From Gordionus sp. m RMFG-2023 (Eukaryota; Nematomorpha; Gordioida; Chordodea; Parachordodidae), in the NCBI RefSeq assembly GCF_954871325.1, contig NC_088776.1:62210954-62274953 (forward strand): a stretch of 64,000 bases of DNA, given 5' to 3'. Both the position numbers and the translations under genes were made by a program. The notes beneath the pieces were generated by a model, which was not told the DNA's origin, ran no database searches, and saw only the letters and a list, made by a program, of their open reading frames with translations. The stretch's first letter is position 1; each line of letters opens with the position of its first letter. Positions 38,384-51,849 of this stretch are shown one piece after another.

Positions 38384-38820
38384 ATTACAAGTTACCTTAA
38401 ATATAATAAAAATGCCCTTTACTCTCAATTATATAACTTAACAACCCAAAATAATTCTTTCTAATAATATTAAATAAATACCATTGACCATTAACGACGA
38501 TCCATATTTAACATAATTATCTTTATTTCCAATAAAACCACAACAATCTAACATAAAATATGTAGAAAAATATAACATAATATAATTATCCAATTCTTCA
38601 TTTCTCAAAGGTCCACAGCTGACATCCAAAGGTCCACAGCTGACATCTAATCCAATATCTCTTAATCTCCAACTACGGGTTTTTCCGAACAATGAAACCA
38701 CCCCGTGATCCTTATCTCCTCTTCTTCCCCCAAGGAGAACTTATTTCCCCTGTCAGAAAATAACTGACATTTGATGTATTATATTAAATTTATTTCTTCT
38801 TTTTTTCAACAGTTACAACA
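38384..38820 (-). repeat. LTR, upstream copy, about 437 bp
   Basis: On the minus strand it starts TGTTGTAACTG (38820) and ends AACTTGTAATA next to the primer-binding site. A 20-bp tandem duplication containing GGTCCACAGCTGACATC lies at about 38610-38650. The 87-codon minus-strand frame inside (38701-38438) is probably incidental. Confidence 0.6.
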
Positions 38821-39460
38821 GTTATCATATTTTTAGGACTCTCATATTTCACAATTATCGCTATACAATCTCTTTGTTAATCCTATTTTAGATCTGAATA
38901 ATTTTTTGCTCTGGACACTGAATATATTAAGGCCATAAGCTTAGTGTAAAAGAATCACTAAAAGACAAACTTGCCAAATACCCATCTTATAAAACACATA
39001 TCTTTGATTTATAAAAAGCAAAAGGAATGGTAAGAAAATGAAAAGAGAGCAAAGGAATATAAAAGAAATTATTTTAAGAAAAATCTAATAGTTTTAATAA
39101 ATTTTTCCATTAAAATTGCTAACCTTCTTTGCCTGCATGGTAAAATAAAAATTTCGTATTAATCAAATGTATAGTTTTATGTTCACCTAATTAATATCTG
39201 ATAGTTGTTTATAAATAAAAAATATTATATAATTTAGCCATACTAACATTTGTGATTTTAAAAAAAAAAATTGGTTTACGAAGATTATATTTCATAGAAA
39301 TATATTTGAATAGTGATGAATTCACTTTGAAATATCGCATAATATAATTGGTGCAAACAAATTTATATTATTGTCTATAGTTCTAAATGCACAGAATTGT
39401 TGAGCAAAATATTATTCTTTTGAAAAAATATATTAATTTTACCTATCATTTTATTAAGAT

Positions 39461-39674
39461 ATGGCAGAAGAAGCTATGGAGGTCGTGGCAGAAGAAATGA
39501 AGCATGAATCAGCACAAGAAGCATCAGATAAAACGGCAGATGAACTTGCACAAGAAGCGGCAGATGATTTGGCACAAGAAGCGGTAAATGATGCGGCACA
39601 AGAAGCGGCTGATGATTCGGCACAAGAAATTGTAGATAATGCTGCAGAAGAAGTAGAAGCTCAAGATGCTCAGG
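39461..39674 (+). CDS. Probable exon: acidic protein with 8-residue repeats
   Basis: From ATG at 39461 the frame reads MAEEAMEVVAEEMKHESAQE, then five 8-residue repeats of the form (D/N)xAQEAxx, such as DELAQEAA, DDLAQEAV and DDSAQEIV. It ends with VEAQDAQ. A good splice donor, CAGG|GTAAGA, cuts the frame at 39674/39675, leaving phase 1. The repeats are encoded by a 24-bp minisatellite. They would form an acidic amphipathic helix or coiled coil with no membrane segment. TTTTATTAAG just before the ATG could also be an acceptor, so this may be an internal exon. The composition (GCA, GAA, GAT rich) stands out from the flanking AT-rich DNA. I do not recognise the gene. Confidence 0.55.
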
Positions 39675-42116
39675 GTAAGAATTTTTGTTTTTAAAGAAAA
39701 CTGTGCTATTATTTTTAGAGTGAAGAATAATAACAATTCTTAATTTAAGATGATTCTTGCCTTGAAACCTTAACTTATGTTATTTATTATATACATTTTT
39801 CATATGAATTAAAATATTTCTCAAATGTTTATTGCAAAAATTATTGGAAAACTAAGGATAACTTCACTTGCTGAAACATATTTTCGGTCACATTAGATGT
39901 CTTAAAATTCTAAAATTGTTCTGTCTGTATAATTAAAATATTCCTAATCCCTATAGATTCTACGAACATAATTAAATGTCAAATAAAAAATTTACTATAT
40001 TAAAAAAAATAATAAAAAGGAAAAAGTGATGAGAATTATAAAGGAAAAATAACTAAATATGAGTTAAGATTAAAGAAAGAAAAAAAAATATTACTTAGGC
40101 CACTATTTAAAGTAGAAGCCAGAACCATATTTTTTTTTAAAATAGATTTTTGTATAAGATCTTGTTTAATAAGTAATAAATGGTATATCACAATATGATA
40201 AAATTAATATAAAAAATATATATATATATTTTTTTAAATTTTTTATATCTTTTGTTAAAAACTTGTAGCAGAAGTTCCTATAAGTAGGAATTATTTTATT
40301 AATAAAATTACGTTAAATATATATACTTTTTATAATAAGAAGGTTAGAAATAAAAGAATTAAATGGTGATGGAAAAAAATACCCTAGGTAATAAACATCC
40401 AGAAAAAATAACCTCTTGGAGAAAAATTAACTCCATAGAAAACCTCCGGGAATAAAACCTTAAAAATTTAAAATTAATATAGGATTTAATTTTTTTTATC
40501 AAATTTGACTCTTATAAATATAATTTTTTGAAATTCGCATCGAGATCTTCAAAACAAAAATCGAAGAATGATGGGGAATAATTATGGATGCTTTGTCATA
40601 CCAATATGTGGGGGTTGGGTAATTCAAGATAAATGTAGTTTTGATTTTTACTATTTTGCTAAATTTTATTTGGATTTTTGTTTTACAAATTTTTATATTT
40701 CTTTTAGGTGGAGGATTGTTTTTATACACTTTTATATTTCTGTATAACCAAGCAATATGTTATAACGATAAATAATTTTATATAAGCGAGTGCCACAATT
40801 ATTGACAGCTATTAAGATTTATCATCTTATTATTTATCATTAAGAGTTAAAATTTATATTTAATCAAGAGAATTAAAGTTTATCAGTATTGAAAACGCTA
40901 TGCATGATGGTATATGGATGAAAATTGTGCCATGTCTCCAAAAAATTTTCTACAATTATATATCATTAGAGAATCAATAAACTATTTATAATTTTTCTAA
41001 TATGTTTGGTAAATACATCAATCTGGGTATTGATTAATAAACTGAAATATGAGATGAATAATAATAAAACCAAACCTAAACGATGGCGTATAGGTACTAG
41101 GACACCGAAAACGAAATCGCAGAGTTGTCATACCCTGATTCTCTTTAATGAACCTTTGCAAGGAATACTATGATTGAGTTCGAAGATTGCAGATTCTATT
41201 AGAGCGATTTCCTTCAGTATTCGACGTCAATCCATATAATTATAATTCTAAATTATTAAATTTGTTTATTACAAAATCATGATTTACCAATAAAATAAAT
41301 AATTAATATTATCAAATTTAATCTACTTAATATCGTAATTAGGATGGATATCGTATTTATTATAGCAAATTATTTTTAAATAAGAAATACATGAATTTTA
41401 CTGGCGTATTTTTTTCCATTATTAATTTGAACTGCAATCAACATTTTATCGTGTTTAAGAATATTTTATGGAGGGTTGAGTAATCCTTTAATGATAAATT
41501 AGATTAAAACATAAAAGTAAACCATATTTAAAAAGACTATTAAAGAAATCGCTAGGACTTAATGATACCTGTATAGATATAAATTTCAGCAATTTTAGAT
41601 ATTCATTCCCGTAAGTAATAGCCCTTTTAAGAATTCCTTGTCTAGCTTTCTTCCTCTTAATTTTAATATTTTTAAGGCTAGAAAATCAAAATTAACCATA
41701 GACATCTATGGGAACGTAACAATAGATTGTTAAGGTGGCTGTATTATTTGCTTTTTAATCTCGCCGAGGCATTAAGGCTATCAGATCAAATCAGGTCTTG
41801 TTTGAATGAATATTTATAAATCTTAATCATTCTATTGATCTTTGAATTGAAACATAGAGGATGGGTTGTCTGCCTTTTGAAAGGACAATATAAAAGCGCT
41901 CCTTAGGCTCTCGGTATGTGTGACTTTGATATCATTGTCTTGCCATTATAGTTCATATTATAACTTACAAATTTTGCCCAGGAATTTTTTATATCTTAGG
42001 GGTAAATTATACAAATCAAAATTTTAAATTTAATTAGAATTTAAAAGAAATCAATTTTAGACATATTTTTTATTATATATATATATTTTTTACTATTTTT
42101 ATTTTTTATAAACAAG
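39675..42116 (+). other. AT-rich stretch, possibly an intron
   Basis: No other coding signal except the candidate microexon downstream. A short degenerate A-rich repeat (AGAAAAAATAACCTC, AGAAAAATTAACTCC, AGAAAACCTCC) lies at 40370-40460. Around 41090-41240 is a patch with more G and C (GATGGCGTATAGG to TTCGACGTCAATCC) that I could not identify. Confidence 0.35.
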
Positions 42117-42140
42117 TTGAAGAAGAAGTTATTGGAGAAT
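42117..42140 (+). CDS. Candidate 24-nt microexon of the acidic-repeat gene
   Basis: A long T-rich tract ending ATAAACAAG (42116) is followed by 24 nt that, in phase with the exon ending at 39674, read VEEEVIGE. They are cut by a donor-like GTACGA at 42141. Length and acidity match one 8-residue repeat of the upstream exon. This is weak evidence and it could be chance. Confidence 0.2.
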
Positions 42141-45100
42141 GTACGAATATTTATTTTCTAAAATAAATCTACTTATAATTAATTAAATGCATCTTTTTAT
42201 AAACCATTAATATCATTACAGTTTCGTATCTTAGTTCAGAATTTTATAAGAAATCTATAATTAAAAATTTGTGTATTTTACAGTACATATTTTTTTATTA
42301 ACAAGTGCCTCCGTGGATTTATCTAGGTAATTAATTATATATGTTTTGTTTAATCACATAAAATACTTTACTGCCTTTATGTTTTTCCAATTTTTTAGTT
42401 AAGGTAGCACACATCCTTACCAAGATAAAAAAATTAAATTTTAGCATTCAACTACAAGGCATTTGATATATAAACCTTATACACGAATTTGATAAAATAA
42501 AAATTTTTACTTTAAACATTTCTGGTTATAATTAAGCTAGATAAATCATTTAAATTTTAATTCTTTAAATAATAAACTAATGCAACCTTCTAATAACCTA
42601 ATCATTGTTTACATAAAATTATAACAAAATATAATAATAATTTAATTATTCTAGGAATGCTTTCATCTTTTCTGAATATTTCTGTTAACTATAATTTTTA
42701 ATATTTATTAAAATTTTAAAATTTTTGATGCATTGAAATTATATAAAATTATTAATGTCATATATTAATAAATTAATGATAATTAGAAAAGAACGCGGAT
42801 TAAATTTTATGGTCATACTGTTTTTCCAAAAAAACTATCTAAATCCTAGTTTAAACAATATTTTATTTTAAGATCTAACCTACTAATTGTAAAAATTGGT
42901 TCAGAATTAGGAATATAAGAATTATCTTTATAAAATTAAACAAGCTAAAATTTCAATAACATTTTGAAATTAAATATACTTATATAATATGGTTAATTTA
43001 TTCAACAGAAAGAAAATTAATATATAAATTTTCCATTATATTAACTTTTACATTTACTGATAATTTAAATATTTTATTTATATTCGCAAAACAATATAAA
43101 AACAAGATAATATAAAATTATAAATAAGTAGTATTAAAATTATAAATAAATAGTATTAAAATAGAAAGTATTATTACATGCATTGAAAAATTTTTATAAA
43201 ATGCAAAAAAAATTATTATGTTATATGGGTAAAAGGATGAAATAACAATATTAATATGCCAACAATTCATAATTAAGGTAAGGGAAGGGGATGATCTATG
43301 TAGCTCTACATGTTAGTTTTTAATAATTATAATTTAAATTTAAAAAAAACTATAATTTACTCTATTTGGGGCTAATTGACCTTATAGTTGTAATTTGTAA
43401 TCATAATTCTAATAATGGATTAACTTTATATGTTATATTATAACAGACCTTATTTAACTAAATAAATGTAATTTAATCATATAATTTCCTAAAATGAATT
43501 ATCATTATATATACCAATTAATATTACATGATTATACTAACAATTGTTATATATGAAGCGATTTGGAATCTAATATAACAAAAATAATCAATTCTTTAAA
43601 AACATTTCTTCTTCTTTAGTAAAATAGCATGCTAGTGCAGGAATATACGGCAATTGTTTTCATGTCATGACCAATCATCGATTTTTCTTTTAATAAGTTG
43701 TGCAAAAAATTTGTTACGATAACATATTTTATAATATATTCTTATCAATTTTTAGTATTTAAATAATTTTATTTAAAAAAAAAATTCAAAAATAAGGAAA
43801 TGTTTACCATTAAATATGCATAACATTGTATATAGATTAGATGTGAAAAATTTTTAAAAAAATATATTGGTTAAATAATTTTCAATATTTCAGAAATTTT
43901 TGGGGATAACTAGCATAGGTTATTTTTATTGTCAAATCCATAGCATTAAAAAGTTTTCACTTAAATTTCTTAGATATTATACCCCTTTACATAACATAAA
44001 ATAAATTATTTTTTTCGGAGTTAGAGTTTGCGGTGTAAATTGAATATTGATTGAATAAAATTGTCCCTAATAAAATATAAAGAATATTTGATTTTCCATT
44101 AGAAATCTTCTAATAAAACCAAATTTGTTTACACTGATCATGAACAAGATAAAACTACAAAATGCTTATTTATATTATATATTTTTTTAAATGTATACAA
44201 GTATACATTTTAGAAAATATTTTCAATATTTAAAAAAAAGTTATATTTGTATATTATGTAAGTTGCTAGGATAACATGGGGTTAGGAATTTTTTTTTGAA
44301 TATTTTATTATTACTACACAAATATCTTTAAAAAAGTTTAATCTTAATTTTAAAAAATAACTTATTGATGCAAATAAGTCTATTAAATTTATTTTTTATG
44401 TTAAATTACTTAAACTTTCAATTTTGAGGGAAAATTTTACTAATGTATACATAAAATTTCACAAAAGTAAGTTCCTAAAATTTATGTGAAAACATGGTCA
44501 AGAATGCTAACTCTCACTATTAAAGGATCCCATTAGACATTTTGCTTTTAGATTATTTAGTAATTTTTCTTTTATAAGAATAACATTTTTTTTTATATTC
44601 GTTGACACTACTATCTTTTAATGATTTAATAAAAAGAAGTTGATGAAATCTTCGCAATATTAAATTTATTATTAAATTAGACTTTTAAGCAATCGAAATT
44701 ATTGCCTTTGCTGAATTTTATTATCAGCGAAATTTCATCATATAATAATTTCCAGTTAATTTTTTTATATATAAATTACCAGAAATAATGATCCTGAGTT
44801 TTATTAGATTAAATTCTTAAAGGTAATTTAGATGAGATGTCATGCTAACCCTCTAAATGTTCCACTAATTCTCTATTTCCTTGAAAAAATTTACCAAGAA
44901 TGTAGATCAAATCGAATTCTTTATATCCAGAAAAGGAAAAAAATGGGATTAAACCAGTTTTCTGAAAGTTGAAAAATGGTTTGAAAATTAACATTTGAAG
45001 CGAAACCCTATACGTTGCTTGAGAGAATAACTCTCAAGTGTCCATATTTCTATTACTTTTTTGAATACACCTAAATAGTCAAATAGAAGAGAATAAAATT

Positions 45101-45789
45101 ATAACAAATAGAAAATAAATGTCAATATATTAAAGAATGTCATTTGGACTAAAAAATGTTTGACATATCTCTAAAATTAAAAAAATATAGGTATAAAATG
45201 CTTGTTTTACAATATACCCTATTGTAAAAGTCAGAAAATCAAAGCAAGAATCCAATTTGCGGTACAAACAAGTATATTCTGCCCATATATAAAAAAATTA
45301 TTTATTCAATATTTTAAGTAAGTAATGTTAATAATTTGCGATAAAAGTAAGGAATTACAGTTCCATTAATTAAATTTGTAAAAAGACAAATAGTTACATT
45401 TGCATTACAAATTTTTTTGTAAATCATTTTAACCCATTATTATTAATATATAAAATTTTTACAAAATTCTAATAAAAGAAATTTATATGATATAATTAAA
45501 TAAATATAAATATATGCACTGAAAAAAATATACTAGCATTAATTGATATTTTAAAAAATATCATATTATAATATTTATTTGCAATGAAAAATATCAACAC
45601 AATCAAATGTTATAGATGTTAAAAATATAATTTTTAAATAAATTTAAATATATTTAAATAATAATTTAATAAATAATAATATTGATTATAATGAATACCT
45701 TTTTTAAAATATGTCAAAATTTTTAATAACTTATTTTATATAATAAACATTTATAAAAAAATACTAAGTGGAAATTTTTAAACAGATAT
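42141..45789. other. Gene-free AT-rich stretch
   Basis: No gene or RNA recognised. Tiny local duplications occur (AGTAGTATTAAAATTATAAA near 43130). Confidence 0.4.
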
Positions 45790-46210
45790 ATCAGTCAATC
45801 CACCTTTAGATTGCATTCAACTCCAATTATGACAGACGTAGTGGTCATGAACGGTTAGAATCACTCCCTAGTCGCAACCTTGGTAATCTATTATCAGATG
45901 AACAATTGAGAGTAACCATTGGTTTACATCTAGGTTGCGATATAGTACAGCCTCATCCCTACATCCATGCAATCCGTTGATTCAAAGGGTAGACATGACT
46001 TAAATTGTATTTTTAGTCAAGGGCGACATCAACGCCACTCAGCTGTAAACCTTATAATTAATAGAAGCCTAATAGTTGCACACATTCCAAACAATCTTGA
46101 ACTATCAAATTTATCTCAAATAGATGGTTTAAGACCTGATGGTATGACAACCATACCTTAGGCCCTTGGCAAATCACTCATAGGGGACTATACGTGTGTC
46201 TCATCATCCC
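45790..46210 (+). pseudogene. Retroelement pol C-terminal fragment
   Basis: Readable phrases on the plus strand include SLPSRNLGNLLSDEQLRVTI, LHLGCDIVQPHP, VDSKGRHDLNC, SQGRHQRHSAVNLIINRSL and DGLRPDGMTTIP. This order (LGNLL, LGC, VDxxGxHxLxC, GRHxRHxxxN, DGxRPDGMT) is a domain I know from many invertebrate retroelement proteins. It recalls the Cys/His and restriction-like endonuclease end of some non-LTR elements. The element type is not certain. The fragment is decayed and isolated, with no reverse transcriptase visible nearby. Confidence 0.55.
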
Positions 46211-49200
46211 AAACATAAATTTCAATTTAATAACACAGGCAGAAATTAAAAAGACAAACAACAAAAATTTTAAAAACTTCATATTCACTCCAATAGTGAC
46301 TTCTACTAACGGGCATTTATCGCCTTCAACATTTATGTTTTTAAAAAATCTGGGTAATAATTCACAAATGAACCCAGAGAATTTCTTTTTATTGGACAAA
46401 TAAATTCAAATATAAATTTTTAGACACAATTATGGTTCCTTTTTGGGGACTCAATTATATAATTTTATTTTTAATTATATATTATAAATTTATAAATTAT
46501 AATTTTTTTAATTAATTTTTGAAAAAAAAATTTAATAAAAAATATTTTAATAAGAAAAAAAAACACAACGTAATTCTTCGTTTTAATTTAATAAAATGGT
46601 TTTCTTTATCTTAGCTAGCTATCAGTTTCCAACATAATATTTAATTTTTATAAAAATTCTCATTAATTTGAGTTTAAAAAGGTGTTCCAGTTTTTCTATA
46701 AAAATTTATTCCTGTATATTAAATAAACGTTCTATTTAAGCGCTTTATATAAGTGAATTAAAAGTAATTCCCAATTTCAGAAATCATTTTTAAAATATAT
46801 TGTATAAGCATACATAAAAATCTGAAAGATTTTTTTATATTTTTTCTCCCTCTATTTTTATCCCTATTTTTCCATTTAAAAAAATAGATTTTTTTTAGAC
46901 ATATTCCATCGTTTTTTTTTTACATTCTTAATTTTAGCTCTAAAAGATTATTAAATATTTAATATAATTTCTGAAAATATCTTTAGAATATCCTGAAATA
47001 CGTAACATTAATATTTACTATTATATATTAAATATTCAATCATTTTATTTAGGAATAACAAATTTTATTGCCAGTTTTATCATAATGTTATAATCAATTT
47101 AAAATGAGTAAAAGGTATAGATTTATAATAATATAAATCCATAATCAAAGGTTATTGAATGAATTTATACGATCACTATTTCACGCTCGAATAATTTTGG
47201 AAAAAATATGTTTAAAATATTTATAAACATATTTAATTAATAATTGTACCATTTTTCATTTTATAATAATATTACGGTATCTTTTGAAATGTTGATCCAA
47301 TTTTGCTGAAATATAATTTCGACATGTATAAAATACCAACAATTATAATTACATGTATTAAAAGACAAATATTGCCTGATTAAGGATATTAACTTATCGA
47401 TAACCATCGATTTATACATGCAATATTTTATAGTTTAAATATTTTTTTCACTTATTGTAGTTTTATAGGAGTAAGAACAATGATATTTTTATAACCCCAA
47501 CTAAGATATATCACAAAACAATTTATAAAATTAATAAATTTATATTTTTTTTTAAACATTAAAAATTTATTTACTATTTAATAGTAAATCCACTTACAGT
47601 TAGGAAAAAGATTTTAAAGTGAAAATAAGCAAAAAGACCTTCGACCCGTTTAATTTATATTAGTATATGATGAGTGTATACTATAATAAATTTAGTAAAA
47701 ACAGGTTTTACGACTTAGAACTCGAATAAATATTCGTTAAGATAGAATTAGACCTGAATTGTGCCACTTTAGCTTACCTAAGAACATTCTTGTATGGGAA
47801 TAATAGGGTGGGCATGGCTTTCTTCAGGTCTGACATAAATGCTTGGACATTTATCTGCCAAATCTCAATGATTAAATAATATTCTTTTAGCTAAAATCTT
47901 AATCGGGTCATTTTGGAAAATCGACCCAAATCGAACTTTTTAAAAAACTCTTAATTCTATGTATCGTTATGATAAATATTTTTACATTGTTAAATAAAAT
48001 TTTTTTTTTATTTTTCACCGAAAAAATGAGTTTCATCCGTTTTAACATTAAACTGAAAATTTAATGATTATCATTACTATGTTTTTCTAGATCCATCGAT
48101 TTTTAAAAATGATCATTTTAATAAATATTATATTGATTACCATTAAATCTTTATATTGTGAATTCACCGCTAAACCGTTTAACGAAAAAAATTTTTATAA
48201 ATGTGTTTTTTTTTATTTATAGATTGCTTTCTCCTTATTTCTAACATCTCCTATTTAAGCCTGCAAGCTAATATCCAACATATTTTTTTCTTTTTAAAAT
48301 TTTCAAAAAATTGTATTCCACTTTCATTTATATAATTTTTTTTATTGGATGTTTTATGCTATAGTGGATAATTTTATTATTCAAGTATATTATTATCTTA
48401 TTAAATACGAATTTATCATTAACATTAAAATATCCATTTTTGTCTCTCTTCCTCTCTTTCCTCCTTCCTTTTCTTTTCCTCCAGTTCATTTCTTTCCATG
48501 TGAATATTGAATATTAATATTTCATTCAAAGTTTTTTACTTAATGTTTATGAAATATTTTATGAATATATTAAGGGCCTATATAGCAATGGAAATCATAA
48601 ATTCATACCCAATTATCAATGACATTTACATATTTTTTATTTGATGATGAAATTAATAGCTTTACTTGTACACATTCGTTATTACTAAATGATCTATAAT
48701 TTCTTTTTTTTACTATGACATATTTAATTAATTTATAATTTTAAAATTATTTTGATTCATATGTAAACATTTATATATAATTATATTTTATATTACTTTT
48801 TATTTTACATATGGGATATTTATCACTAAAAAACTTTTAATTCTTAAAAATTAAAAATATCTCATTTTTGTAAATTTAAATTTGATATTTATTATTGGCT
48901 TTAACAGTTTATAAATATATAATTTTTAATAAATAAAACTTTACAATCATTAGTTAGTTAAGATGATATCTAGTGACAAAATTAAAAAATATATTACTAG
49001 TAAATAGCCCACAATATTACGGAAATATGTAAAAATTATTTTTGTACCTTCAATAGTTTATTAGTTTTTATAATAATTATTATAACTCGGTAAAATTTGT
49101 AGATTCACAAAAATAAGTATTGGAAACTTTTTTGTTCTATACTTCAAGCCTCGTTTTATTCTATAGAGATTGCTTCCATAATTTAATAGCTATTTCTATT

Positions 49201-50169
49201 TATACCTGATTCCACCCATAACCAATCCTATTTTTTATAAAAAAAATTTGCTCTTATAGGATTCTGTAAATATTTGTCAGGTCTAAATCCTTTCCATTTT
49301 ACCAAAAAATGGATTTGATGCTTTAAGCATTATATTCTATTTGAATCTAACCCTTTTGTAATTAAATAATTGTGGATGAATTTTAGATCTCCATTTAAAA
49401 ATTGCGATGTCATAGAGTTCCTGTCAAAGGCATAACCGAGAAAGGGGGCAGGGGAAAGTTCTCCCCTTCGGTAATTTGCCTCATCTTGTAAATATTATTT
49501 TATCTAATCCCCCATCCCCAAAATAATTTTTTTGTAATTAATATTTTTCGCCTACGTTTTTATTAACTTACAAATCAAAGTAATTTTTACTTATATTTGT
49601 GTGTTTTATATAATATTTAATATAATTGAAAGGTTAAATTAATTTTTAAGTATATAAATATTTTTTTTATATGGAGTTCAAATATACAATTGTTGTTATG
49701 ATATTAAAAGGTATAGAATTTTTTATTTAGAAGGATTAAAAAAATCTGCTAAGCTCTTCATTTTTTAAGAATTAAAATTTGGTAATAAAGGTAAAAACAA
49801 ATAAGAATGGGAGAATTAACGTAATTTAAATTTTTCGCAGGCACAACCCAGCTGAAAGCTGTGCAAATGAGAGTCTAAGAGCCATGTACTCAAAAACTAT
49901 TTTGTAATCTTTCCACTTCATTGGATGAATACTGGCTACACTAATAGTTAAGCTGATATAACGCATTATTAGACCAAATTTATAAATATAAATATTTTAT
50001 ATAGTAAACTTAGATGCACTATATTCTCCATATGATTTTGGAGTACTACACGCTATGCTATGAGATTGTTGTTTCAAAATATAATAAAAATGAATAGAAA
50101 AAAAATAGCAAGAAGAATAATTTAAAATGAAGGAAATGTTGGATAAAGAGTTAGGTGAGTGGCACCGCC
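46211..50169. other. Gene-free AT-rich stretch
   Basis: No gene seen. AGGGTGGGCATGGCTTTC near 47809 resembles the GGTGGGCA end of hAT-like MITEs such as the one at 52232. GC-richer patches near 49420-49480 and 49840-49890 were not identified. Confidence 0.4.
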
Positions 50170-50440
50170 TGATTTTGTTATACAATTGATTTAAAAAATA
50201 ACAATTCTATCAAATGGCGTTTTCATGAAGTCCAAAATTCCAATGTTAGCATAAGCTTTCATTATAATTGTATAAGAGTGGTTTTGAATCAGTCTTAGAA
50301 TCAAAGAAGAAATGTTAATCTTGAATGTTTTCAAAAAGCTTCTATCTAATATCTTTACATTCATACCTTTTTAAAAATTTAATATGTAACGCCATGCTAT
50401 AAATAATTTAATCATATTTATATGCGATAAGACTTTCTAG
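50170..50440 (-). repeat. Dispersed repeat family C, copy 2 (reverse)
   Basis: The complement reads AAATTTTTAAAAAGG, then GCTTTTTGAAAACATT, TTCAAAACCAC, TATACAATTATAATGAAAGC and GGAATTTTGGA, in the same order as 53815-53960. Confidence 0.75.
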
Positions 50441-51849
50441 AATAAACGACGCTTTTCCGGAATCATCATGTCAGGTTTTAGAATCGTTCACTTCTATACA
50501 TCCATTCTATGAATTCTAGATCTTTCCATAATTTATTATACTTTTTAAGTTATATAAAAAATCTATATTCCGAGTAGCTAAGAAAACGTATCATTATCAA
50601 ATATTTATAACAATGAATCCTGTCATTTATTTTTTTTTATAAAGAGAATATTGTATTTTATTTCAAATTATTTTGATACTTTGTATTTAGAAAAATTTTA
50701 AAGATTAATTTAATCAGGTTTATAAAAAAAGCTAAAATTAGTCAAAATATATATCAACAATTTTTATTTTTTTTCCAAAAACGAGCTTTAATATAACACT
50801 ATTTTATAATAGGATAAATCTGATATTAATTAGCGCTTGCATTAGATGATTTGGGAAAAAGTTATAACATATATTGCCCAAGTATTTTTGCTGTAATTAA
50901 TCCATTAGAGGAGCAACATAATTATGATATCATGAATTTATTATGCCAATTTTGTCAATTTTAAATTTTTCAGCCGAAATAACTTCAGGTGGTAAATTCA
51001 CCTATTGTAGTCATAAGGGTAGAGTCAGGCTTACTCAATGACAATATCCTGATTATTTAAAAAATATATTATCTACCTTTAGATCCCATGTACAAAAATT
51101 TTATATATCATATTCGTTCTTACAATAGCCCTATTGCCTTTGAATCTATAGTAGCACAGATTTAAAAGTTATCAGGTAATTAGCCCCCTTTTTTTAAAGT
51201 TCATGGGGATTTATCAATGCCCATCTTATTTATATCCCCATACTAATATTCTATCTAAATTTTCTCAGTTGTATGTAATACATCTCAGGCCATTGCAGGA
51301 AGTCTTCAGCACCCTGACAATTCTTATTGTGAAATAAATATCATGACACATTTAGATGTGCTGATATGCCAGGTTAATACACATGATTTTATTTTTAAAA
51401 CCTTATGTGAAGTTAAAAAAAACTGAGTTATCCCTTATAAAACATTCAAATATATAAATTTTATATTATTTTCCTTTTTTATGTCACTTCAAATATGATT
51501 GTATTAAAAGTTGATAACCATCAGGGTATAAACGTTTATTATACTTTCTACTATATTTCTACTTTCTTTTTTTCATCTCTTTTCTTCCCTAAAACCCATC
51601 TGCCACTTTCACTCTGATAGCGAACCGCAATGCTGACCAACGAAAGCTATGATATTTCTCTTAGTTATTTTAGTTTCTCATTTTGCCCATCAAGAAAGAC
51701 GGTTCATCATATTTTTCTCCCTTATTTGATGTTAGATAAATCAGAATTTAAGCATATCTTATGAGGTGTTATCCACAAATTTACTTCATTTTCTGAAATT
51801 TTAATTATTTTATAAAAATATATTAAAGAAGTACATTAAATGGGAGGGT
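50441..51849. other. Gene-free AT-rich stretch
   Basis: No open frame or repeat recognised. A patch near 51260-51390 has a more balanced composition but no readable frame of interest. Confidence 0.4.

Larger units (their letters stand above)
36236..38820 (-). mobile_element. LTR-flanked element without visible coding capacity
   Basis: A fossil LTR retroelement of about 2.6 kb on the minus strand. A 144-bp direct repeat (36236-36379 and 38677-38820) differs at one base that I can see. The upstream LTR probably spans about 38384-38820, starting TGTTGTAACTG on the minus strand. Directly inside it lies a sequence complementary to the 3' end of a tRNA-His (38360-38381). The downstream LTR is present only in part. 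The interior of about 2 kb is AT-rich and holds no recognisable gag or pol. It resembles the TRIM/LARD class of non-autonomous elements, or a heavily decayed element. The near-identical repeats suggest a fairly recent insertion. The superfamily cannot be told. Confidence 0.65.

Noticed and set aside
38438-38701. 87-codon frame with an internal VSCGPLD repeat
   Set aside because: It lies inside a presumed LTR, and the repeat comes from a 20-bp duplication there.
39524-39736. Minus-strand 70-codon frame rich in Ile, Cys and Arg
   Set aside because: It is the shadow of the acidic repeat exon on the plus strand.
45967-46161. Small host gene of 64 codons
   Set aside because: The residues match a widespread retroelement domain and the flanks are decayed.
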